Assembly: GCA_015501585.1 (NCBI GenBank)
Contig: JADNRY010000260.1
Location: 1 to 64,000, forward strand
Direction: 5' to 3'
DNA: 64,000 nt
Source of the DNA: Rhodocollybia butyracea
Lineage: Eukaryota; Basidiomycota; Agaricomycetes; Agaricales; Omphalotaceae
Positions 24,401-31,338 of the stretch are shown in pieces; within the stretch, counting starts at the first letter, position 1; each line of letters opens with the position of its first letter. The notes under the pieces are model-generated. The model had not been told where the DNA came from, searched no databases, and saw only the letters and a program-made list of their open reading frames with translations. Position numbers and translations under genes: made by a program.

Positions 24401-25816
24401 TGGTGTTCTGCGTGAATTGGGTGTAAATCCAAGTCTTTCCAGTAACACTCTAGCTCTGTTTCCTAGTGTGCCTAGTCCCAAACGCATCGCTTCAGCTTCT
24501 AGTCTTCTTCTCCTTTCTTCATCAGAGCTATATGCTGTATGACTACTACTAGGTGATCGAGTAGTCATAGGGGATAGCATTTCCATATTTGCTCTTAACT
24601 GTAGAATTCTCCTCTTAGTACTGATCACTTCGGGAGGAGATTGGTGAGGAGATTCTACTATAGATGAAAGCCAATCATTATTCTCAACAATGTTGCGATA
24701 GGGTTGCCCTCGAATAGTACGTACATAATGATTAAGCAGCCGTGCATTTCGGGGGTCTCGTATATTGTTTGCTAGATTAAGAGGAAGTTCATAAAGTGGG
24801 TTTGTAGCCAATGTTTCCAGTAGCCATAACCATCCTACTGCCGTTCGCTCCCCTTGGTCTTGTATACCCAATCTAACGAGTAGATCCCTGACAAGGCGTG
24901 CCATTTCATGTAATTGTTCTCGAGTTCTCCTATATTCTTCCCTATCTCTTAATTCCGGGAATTCACTCTGAGTAAAGTTGAGTGGTTCTTGAGAAGAGTG
25001 AACGCGTAAATTGTCATTATAACTATCGGGATTTTCCCCCATAATTGCACGGTACTGTTCCGCATAATTTCTGGGTCGGGATAAATTTATATCCGTGTCC
25101 CGTGGAGTAGAGTGATCAATAGGTGTATCCAAGAAAATAAACCTTTCCCTAAAATGTTCTGACCCCTCTCGACCTTGAGATGGCGTGACTATAGGCATTT
25201 GGGATCCAGTCTCTTGAGGATAGACCACTACTTCGGAGATACGGTCTTCTCCTAACGATTCTGATGGATGATTCGCTTCACGAAAAACATTTGATGTGTC
25301 AGGTGGTTGCGATGGAGCGGTCATGTAAGCCGTGGGTGTATGCGGCAACTCCTGTGTTCGTTCCACAAGTTCTGCAAGTAATTGCTGTCCCATACTTGGT
25401 GGAGAGACAGTCAATCTAGACGCCGGGGCATCAATCTGATTTTCCAACTCCGTTTGTAAATCAACTTGATAAGGTTCCGGGCGTATAGGCATCCCAGCAG
25501 ACTCTCTTGTGTAGTATTGGTGTTGAAAAGAACGTTCCGGTTCCGTTGGGGCCTCTATGTTTCCGAAGGTCGTTAATCGGGCCGCACGCAATCGCGTCGG
25601 AGATAATGACATAGATCGGTTCCGGGGATTTCGTCCCAAAGGCCAGCCGCGTTCAGGGAAGTATAGTGGCGTATTTTCCGTGGTTGTCGCTTGTGATGGT
25701 TGATTTGTGACTCGTCGTATGACATTCGAGTCTGGTGTGATCATATGGACAGGATAAGAGATTGATTGTGTAGCCAATCGTTCCATTTCTTCACGGGTCC
25801 GAGTAATTGTAGTCAT
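21425..25816 (-). CDS. Gag of the nested Ty3 chromovirus, 1463 aa with a long N-terminal extension
   Basis: The typical Retrotrans_gag region is near the C-terminal end (KPTPFSGENREEWREFRDSC onward), followed by a zinc-knuckle-like C-x2-C-x4-H-x4-H in which the last Cys is replaced by His. Most of the protein is a roughly 1000-residue extension rich in Ser, Asn, Pro and Gln, with Gly-rich and RDGRDGRDGR tracts. Residues about 303-388 and 443-532 look like two copies of one helical domain (LLVRLGIQDQGERTAVGWL and LLERLGFTPNSRRTPIGWL). The stop TAG at 21425-21427 comes directly after a GGGAAAC slippery heptamer, which would give Gag-Pol by -1 frameshifting. The frame is fully open, as expected of a recent insertion. 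Confidence 0.9.
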   Translation of the reverse strand: MTTITRTREEMERLATQSISYPVHMITPDSNVIRRVTNQPSQATTTENTPLYFPERGWPLGRNPRNRSMSLSPTRLRAARLTTFGNIEAPTEPERSFQHQYYTRESAGMPIRPEPYQVDLQTELENQIDAPASRLTVSPPSMGQQLLAELVERTQELPHTPTAYMTAPSQPPDTSNVFREANHPSESLGEDRISEVVVYPQETGSQMPIVTPSQGREGSEHFRERFIFLDTPIDHSTPRDTDINLSRPRNYAEQYRAIMGENPDSYNDNLRVHSSQEPLNFTQSEFPELRDREEYRRTREQLHEMARLVRDLLVRLGIQDQGERTAVGWLWLLETLATNPLYELPLNLANNIRDPRNARLLNHYVRTIRGQPYRNIVENNDWLSSIVESPHQSPPEVISTKRRILQLRANMEMLSPMTTRSPSSSHTAYSSDEERRRRLEAEAMRLGLGTLGNRARVLLERLGFTPNSRRTPIGWLRMLRDLANVNKDSFTPELSQVFQGDNIDIILGLELETRRREFAQIIEDSSFPSEITLAVSNQSSSQGRSNSRLRESDIGYQGSIEDAFPTPLGEESSLLSPAQDHGITPLNQNQHRRARRDTPWAPRQQIIQEEPMNVANITSSSEVEFPPRPSLIPRRMRYGSTSTTGEAWEEIPPERQYSDEADPVPPYLEQDWKQYQQQLALARSFQQQGPKRLSTSNGETNIEQPEEDQSITELTAEFLQWRKDTKRASINEQETNTSTIQTMIQEKSVNHSKKRGMEWKRMKENEPNPRGIVTPPTTPERDPEISERTNSGPVTGDFVKDLPPHQAIQESVSTYMNPYKRDTRPGVGTSTAGPSGYEYPYIPNKGKRKESIDTESSQQQKQRDNKDPFITTSGDYGSISTKLEGNGYKPWSDHPSFNSENSYINSKGSDMQKLEHNNSEQDMDVTSGNRSPPSKDKSGNTRGNSPETENNNATNNQQIMKLHSQETGRRGGGGHPPTDPYSSAPNSGDEEAITPQNSKYGNTHLKVGTGGRRSGPPFNNGNRHTSYTSNRANSSRSTSPIRDGNGGGGSPNGGGNGYYGDSESDSDGRSWQGHRRGWGGRYSQRGRDGRDGRDGREVRNGEITEEKERREREKEEMNREAKLDITKPTPFSGENREEWREFRDSCENIFTAKSRIYNNDVAKIAFAASNMKGPAKRYHQNLMRKQRSGEHIPALTTWNNFLTLFEEMFGLHDEVLTAQSKLDGCIQRWSEAFADFLVRFEDIALLTNYNDNALRWRMLKQIRSDLRSRLVDHGDIPETFAGVVQKLMRLDSAKQAFSEIGLGVMRNWTNNTNNNSTAVNYTKTPEANTKPPNLRYNQRTTPTTATGRAAAHEENQEEVLLEATTESNTTTSTVEESSSTYPRIPQDEWNRRMRSGECGICGSKEHRYREHFRKNGPKSITARGAFMEEYELEDAVYLDIEGFDEPVHMDDPILEMLDNDSGN
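21428..21434 (-). promoter_or_regulatory. Programmed -1 ribosomal frameshift site (GGGAAAC)
   Basis: In the gag frame the heptamer reads G GGA AAC and is followed at once by TAG. Slipping back one base enters the protease frame (GKLAKDSEDHEGAVRGLRAV), which is open through to the protease. Downstream, CCGAA and GACC could pair with TTCGG and GGTC in crossing order, a possible pseudoknot. AAGACC with GGTCTT could instead form a simple hairpin. Confidence 0.65.
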
Positions 25817-25834
25817 TGAATATATTGCAACAAG

Positions 25835-25846
25835 AGACTTCTTATT
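25835..25846 (-). other. Primer binding site of the nested element (self-priming type)
   Basis: AATAAGAAGTCT starts 1 nt after the 5' LTR end. It does not begin with TGG, so it does not match a tRNA CCA end, but it is fully complementary to 26255-26244 in the LTR. Confidence 0.65.
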
Positions 25847-26243
25847 ATGTGAAGAGTCGAGTACGAATCTCCTTTGCCACCAATGTCAATAGGTTCAGTA
25901 AGTAACTGGTTCACTAGGCAATGAATTAGCCTAGGGGTTGAAATATATTTAATGAATACAATCTAAAGAATTATTGTTAGGGCGTAAGTATTACTGGGAA
26001 AGCTTCAGTAATCTTCAGGGTTGCTGGGATAATTCAAGCGTTGATACTATTGGTAAGTCGTCAATAGTATTCGAGGTTTCGAGTCTTCACTATATTGGGA
26101 TTGACGTCAATATAGGCTTCAAACTATCCACTTATCTGGTATGTACTCAGTAAGTATTTAGTTAGGGATGTATGTACTCAAGGATATTCACTCAAGTAAA
26201 GTTCAGTTGCAAGTAAGGTGTATTCACGTAGTGATGGTTACAA

Positions 26244-26255
26244 AATAAGAAGTCT
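26244..26255 (-). other. Putative mRNA 5' end and self-primer of the nested element
   Basis: AGACTTCTTATT in element orientation is a perfect 12-nt complement of the PBS at 25846-25835. In Tf1-type elements the first nucleotides of the mRNA pair with the PBS and prime reverse transcription. Confidence 0.6.
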
Positions 26256-26282
26256 GGGGAACCAGAATCGAAATACCATGCA

Positions 26283-26289
26283 TTTTATA
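26283..26289 (-). promoter_or_regulatory. TATA box of the nested element's 5' LTR
   Basis: TATAAAA in element orientation. It ends 28 nt upstream of AGACTTCTTATT (26255-26244), the segment complementary to the PBS. That is the spacing expected if the mRNA starts at this segment. Confidence 0.6.
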
Positions 26290-26787
26290 GTGTTTCGGGG
26301 TACTCCCGGTTCCCTAAATATGACTCGATCTAACTAAAGATGACTTATCTACTTATTTATTTAAGGCTTTACTACCTACTATAATCCGTGACCATAATGG
26401 TGTAATATTGACTCGTTGTGTAATCAAGTCAACCATATACAGCTGCGCCTTGACTCGGAAGTCCTAATTGCGCTCCGATCGGTGGTGTACTTCCAGAAGG
26501 GTATCATTGATCCCATTGATCAAATGTTGATTTCGTTGTTTAGCCATCCGATCGGAACATAATAAGTAAGCGCCAGTTGAGCGCTCGCTTCCCTTCCTTA
26601 CTTCGGGTCCCATACTTTTGGATTCCAATCAGTTACAGTGACTTTAAGTAATAGTAACAACCTGGAATACTCGTTACAGTGTCAAGTATGCCTTAGGTAC
26701 AGTAGAACTGTTAATATGTACACTTTAATGGCAAGGGAGATGTAAGAATGCAGGAATATGGTGTGACTGCAGGTTCGATTCCTGACA

Positions 26788-26792
26788 GTACT
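26788..26792. repeat. Right target site duplication of the nested element (GTACT)
   Basis: Matches 14208-14212 exactly. It also forms part of the splice donor region of gene B exon 7 on the minus strand. Confidence 0.95.
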
Positions 26793-29030
26793 CACTAATC
26801 GGTGCGTTCTCTGCCGACTTGTACGTATTGTTGAGCACCTCGACTAGTTCCGGCACATGAAAGGTGTCTGAACAAGGTTGGTGCGACGTAGCACAGTTTG
26901 GACATCCAGTCCCATACTTACGGTTACTGTGTTCGTCACAGGCATACGAGCAGTCCGGCTTATCCTGCTTATCCTCTCCCTTGGTACCCTTGGTATGGCA
27001 ACCGCCACACTGGATGCAAGGGTTCTCACGGATAACAGCCGGAGTCTGAAAATCATGTTAAAATTTAAATTATCGATAAACTGAAAACTTACTCGACACA
27101 ATGCGCGGTTCGCTCGGACAAAGTCCAACCAAGACATTTGGTGATCGCCCGTGCTGAGTGCAGGAAGATCCTTGAAGGCATCTAACTCAGGAGTAAGGCC
27201 CCAAGTGAGCTCAGCCTTAAAGAGTTCCTTTGGCTTCTGCAATAAAAAGGCCGAAGTGTTAGTCTTGAAAGGTAGAGAAAAACGGAATAGAACTTACTTG
27301 GGTCCCCTTGGGGACAATCTCGTCAAAAGACGGCAGATCCATGGCATCACGCTCGAAATGAACAATCACGGTGCGGTATTCTCGAGATCCACTCTTTGCG
27401 AACTCTTTGGATGATTGTGCAGCGAGTCTCTTGAAGATGTTGTCGAGGTCAACGTTTCCCACATCTCCCTCGGGAACAAGGAAAACCAAGTTCTCGGGCG
27501 GAGTATGCACAGGTGTAGGTTCACGAGAAGACTCCGCAAGTGGGGCCCCCTTGATCTTAGAACTGGAAGCCACGGGAACGGGGATCTCGACAACCGGATT
27601 GGACTTCTTGACAGTCTTGAGTTTAGGAGCGGGACGAGGGACAGGAAGGGATGCAGCCTCGATTTCTTCCGTGGGCTAATTCTGACGTTTGCGTTTCAGT
27701 TTGGGCTAGGAAAAATGAGACAGTCAGAATCCGGGAAAAGAGAAAGGAGAGTAGGAACTCACGGTGATCACGGAGGGGTCCCCCTCTTTGCCTTTGCCTT
27801 TGCCTTTCGGCTCTACTATCCTATCCTTTCCTTTAGTCGAGACTGAAGCATTGCTCCCTCTCGCCGGACCTTTTGCTTTCAGAGCCTTCGAGGTCATCGA
27901 AGGTCTGGTCGCCGAACTAGTTGCCAATTTAGATGTGACAGTCGCTGGTTTAGCCTTGGGCTCAGCTTTCACTTTGACCTCAGCCTTTGAGGGAAGTGGA
28001 GGTTTAGACGAAGTCTTCTTGGCAACTGTAGCACTGCGAGTAGAATGACGAGGGATCTTGCGGGATTCCGAGGAGTCCTAAAAAGAAATATTAAAAGTTA
28101 AAAGGATAACAATATAAATAAAACGGGGAAAAGGTACCTCTGAGTTCACGGAAATAGCCTCGTAAGGCGATGCCCTGTCCTCGGAAGGACCGTCTTCATC
28201 TGAGGCTTCTTCCTCCTCCTCCTCGTCGGTAGGTTCACCGGTGTCCAGCCGACTAAAGTGGAGGTCACCTTGAGTTAATAACCACGCCGATTCACAACAT
28301 CCCTGGTCAAAAGGGAGAGGAATGGGAAGGTCGGGTGTCTGTCCGCGATGGAGGGCGCTCGCCTAGGAAAAGTTAATAAAAAGAAAAGATAAAGTTAGTG
28401 CGAGCCACGTACCAGGATCCGGTCAATAAGAGCCCCATCCAAGTACCAGCTTGGTTCCGTGTCGTTGAGCTGTAAAGCGCTTCGGACAGCGGCGGAAAGG
28501 CGTTGGGCAGCAGCAAAAATGCCTTCGATAATTAAAGGAACATTCTTATGTCCCACAACATGGGTACGGAGGAATTTCTATCATAACATAAGATAAATAC
28601 GTTAATAAAGGACAAAAAGGGGGCTTACCAGTCGATTAGCGAGAGCAATAAAACTGGTACGGTATTCTTTCGCCTTGGGCAAAGACGGAGTCCACTCGGG
28701 GTCCTTGGCTGCCTCGAAGAGTTGAGGGTTAAAGCGTTGCTGAACAGCAGTAGCACAGGCCCATATCATCCGTGCAGAATAAGCCGAGGGGACGTCCCTT
28801 TTGTCGAAACCAAGACCCCGGGTTGTTGGAAAAAGAAAGAATTGGTTTGCGTAGCGTCGGCGGCATTGTCGAATCTCGCAACAAGATGGCTGGCCAGTTC
28901 ATAGAAGGATGGAAGTACGCGTTTTAAAGTCATCTAGAATGTCCGAGGAATTGTCTTCACATGTTATGGACAAGTACATATCGACGAGCGAGTCGGGAAG
29001 AAGGTCACACTGCTCTCGGTCGGCAAGCAT

Positions 29031-29478
29031 GGTGGTAAGAGATGATGATGGGACTTGTTGAAAATTTCCAACATTGTCTTATTAATAGGTCATTGCCCGA
29101 AGCCGTAGCCGAAGTGACCGGCATCTGTCTTAAGACGTAAAACAAACATATCACAAAATACGAATGTGATGAAGGCGTTTTCAGAGTTCTCGGAGACTTA
29201 ACACGTTAAACTTAAACGAAAATGTTATCGAGGAAATGATTGGAACCCCCAATCAGGAGTCTAGGCGCCCGCAGCATATGTTGTCTTGTAGATCAATTCA
29301 ATTGTTGACACCTGATTCACATAAGCGCCCGACGTCGAGAATGATCCCAGTTAAACTTAGGGGTAGTACATCCAGACTAGTCCGCGGGAAAGGAATTAGA
29401 ATGCTAAATGCCGAGAACATAAAAGGGATTGCTAGCAGAGTCGATCCTAGGCTTGGTGGGCTGACCGGGGACGGTCAG
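29031..29478. other. Non-coding region between gene B start and the polypurine tract
   Basis: No coding sequence is supported. The segment is upstream of gene B and probably contains its promoter. Confidence 0.5.
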
Positions 29479-29496
29479 ATCATTAGTTTGGGGGAG
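29479..29496 (+). other. Polypurine tract of the large Ty3 element
   Basis: ATCATTAGTTTGGGGGAG lies 1 nt before the 3' LTR start at 29498, the position expected for plus-strand priming. Confidence 0.75.
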
Positions 29497-29497
29497 A

Positions 29498-31338
29498 TAT
29501 TAGGCCTAAAATCAGCCTAAGGCGTGTAACCGTACATTTTGACACTTTGTACGTGTTATACAATGCAATAAGAGAGTTATACGGAGCCCGAGCGTGATAG
29601 CTGTTGCCGAGGCAAAGAACTTAACAATAATACTCAGCGAGCCGTGAAGGTACGCCCACAAGCGTAGCCTAGAGCCAAGCTAGCGAGGATACCTGGGCTG
29701 CCCGGAGATGTAACGCTAGATCGTCAATCTAGTTATACCCAAAGAGTGTAGACTCTCTAAACTACAGGACATCTCGAAGCGGGATAAGTACTAAGCCAAC
29801 GCGTTACTCAAGGGAAGGAATTATGAGGGAAGGCATCCCTCGCACTAAGACCCCCAACGAGCTATGTTAAGATGTGGACTTTACAGTCCGTAACAATGGA
29901 CCAGAACAATCCTGAGGGAAACCGTAGAGGTCTATTCGCGGCACCGGTCGTAACCGTGAGGACGGTAGAAACATACTTAGCGGTCCTACGGAAAGCTACG
30001 CGCCGGGATAGCCTTGGCAAATCAAAACATTTGATCTTAGAAATCATACACGGAGGTCTTATCCATTAAAGCCGACTATCGGGAATCACTTGTACATACT
30101 CAGCGCAGTTGCTCGAGATTGTCATAAGTGGTGTCGTTGGAAAGCTAGATAACAGGCCTTCTCGAGAGAATGTTAATCACACTCAGGATGGACAGAACTA
30201 TCCGAGGAATAGAATGAAACTCACCCAAGGGAAACCGGGCGGCGAGTGATCATGAAGCGCAAAGGTACTCCTGACCCCGGAGAATTGTGGAGTAATCGGA
30301 GAAACCTCGCTCGGATCAAAACACTCTAAAACTATGTTAATCCTCACGAAATCATATTTTACCTCTGATATATACCCAAGAATGGACTATTTCTTTATCG
30401 TGTGTACCATATATAGGCTGGAGTTTCCTTTCCGGGCCAGATTCCTCTGTTCCACTCTCTTTCCGTCTCTCTCCGTATCTGTTTCATCTATTTTTCGTAT
30501 TAAACTCTCTCTACTCAGTATATAAGCCAGATATATTTATTCAATAAGACAAGTTTCTTGCCCTCGATTTGACTGCTAAGACCAGTGCTCCGTAGAACGT
30601 CCCACGGGATCAGTAGCGTGATGCCTCCTGACTTGGTTATCTTAAGAAAGTAATAAACTTCATGCGCTTCGCAAAGCCCATTTATATCTTGATCGAATTT
30701 AAGTGTGTAGAGTTCTCTCGAACTCCAGATCAACTCAAATCTAGTTGCTTCCTTAGAGGGGACGGCTTCTAGTAAGGGATTATTCGGCTCCAGAGTGAGG
30801 GTTCCTTAGTTGACTTCTTCATGAAGTTAGACGAGCCACTAAGATTGTGGTACGAGTTCCTAGTGATTAAGTTCACTCACAATATCGTAGCTTGGCCCAG
30901 AGTTTGGTCGAGGACTTTACGGCGTCACAGCAGCTAGTGCCAGAGTTTGCCTAGGGTTGTTGACAAACCTCGAGATTACTATTCTAGCTAGAGCCAGAGT
31001 TTGCCTAGGAGAATCTTAGTTTCGTTGTATTGGTTTTGGTTTTGGTTAATTGATTTGGACATACACATCTGGTTCCCTCGTACACTCGTACACCCCAACT
31101 AGGCTTCTCTCGACTTAGTTCTAAGAGTTGTCTAAGCTTAGTTACCCACGTTAGCGCTACAGTCTTGAACCTGGAGCAGTCGCGCGCGTACATCCGATAT
31201 TACAAAGCTTTCCTCGGGGAATCTCTGACAACCCGCCCTCGCTCCCTTACATATCGATAGTCTGGTTAGGTGCAGTAGTGTTTTTGTTAGGTTGTTTTAT
31301 AGCACCTTTCACATACCTACACGTAAATACCCAAATAA
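29498..31338 (+). repeat. 3' LTR of the large Ty3 element
   Basis: About 98% identical by eye to 862-2701. It is followed immediately by Ty1/copia coding sequence. An open frame starting in this LTR (31278) runs into the copia sequence by chance and should not be taken as a real fusion gene. Confidence 0.85.

Larger units (their letters stand above)
14213..26787 (-). mobile_element. Nested Ty3/gypsy chromovirus (12,575 bp) with an antisense cargo gene
   Basis: Minus orientation, with 940-bp LTRs in TG...CA form and a perfect 5-bp target duplication. In element order it has 5' LTR (26787-25848), self-priming type PBS, very large gag (25816-21425), -1 frameshift site, protease (to 20040), RT-RNase H-integrase-chromodomain (19995-17356), then an antisense four-exon gene, polypurine tract and 3' LTR (15152-14213). 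I see only one LTR difference by eye (at about 14229 versus 25864), so the insertion is recent. Pol nevertheless has a deletion and stop at the protease-RT junction and a shortened RNase H motif, so this copy was probably moved in trans or was damaged very recently. Confidence 0.95.
25848..26787 (-). repeat. 5' LTR of the nested element
   Basis: 940 bp. In element orientation it begins TGTCAGGAATCG and ends CTCTTCACA. It is nearly identical to 14213-15152. Confidence 0.95.
13590..29030 (-). pseudogene. Gene B: antisense eight-exon cargo gene with a Cys-rich domain; intron 7 holds the nested retroelement; two small indels in exon 1
   Basis: Exons by eye are 29030-28629, 28577-28413, 28362-28138, 28077-27763, 27675-27298, 27236-27093, 27045-26796 and 14164-13590. 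Frame is continuous from exon 2 to the stop, including across the nested element, where the split codon A|AC rejoins ATT-AAC-GTG. Exon 1 (start MLADREQCDLLPDSL) reads through only if two single-base indels are assumed, near 28928 (an AAAA run) and near 28813. The product would be about 817 aa. It has an acidic run, a Lys/Ser-rich basic region, a Cys-rich domain in exon 7 (CIQCGGC...CSYAC...CPNC...PC), a helical region and a Ser-Pro-rich tail. The Cys pattern resembles nucleic-acid-binding zinc clusters, but the family is unknown to me. The exon 4-5 acceptor must be the AATTAG at 27676, because the nearer CCTAG leads to an in-frame stop. Confidence 0.7.
862..31338 (+). mobile_element. Large Ty3/gypsy LTR retrotransposon with two antisense spliced genes, interrupted by a nested element
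   Basis: Two direct copies of a 1.84 kb sequence (862-2701 and 29498-31338) bound the element. The left copy is followed after 2 nt by a TGG-initial primer binding site. The right copy is preceded directly by a G-rich polypurine tract (29479-29496). Inside, in order, are decayed gag/protease, intact pol, antisense gene A, an internal copy of the polypurine motif, and antisense gene B, which is split by a 12.6 kb nested element. Without the nested element and one target duplication the length is about 17.9 kb. By eye the LTRs differ at about 30 sites, nearly all transitions, so this insertion is clearly older than the nested one. A perfect flanking target duplication is not seen: AACGG precedes the 5' LTR, and AACGA or ACGAC follows the 3' LTR depending on where its end is placed. 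Confidence 0.85.

Noticed and set aside
27676..27710. Splice acceptor CCTAG at 27706 for gene B
   Set aside because: It leads to an in-frame TAG ten codons on. The AATTAG acceptor at 27676 keeps the frame open through the next exon.
28722..29520. Plus-strand frames around the start of gene B
   Set aside because: They have no introns or motifs and oppose the minus-strand model that continues through seven further exons.
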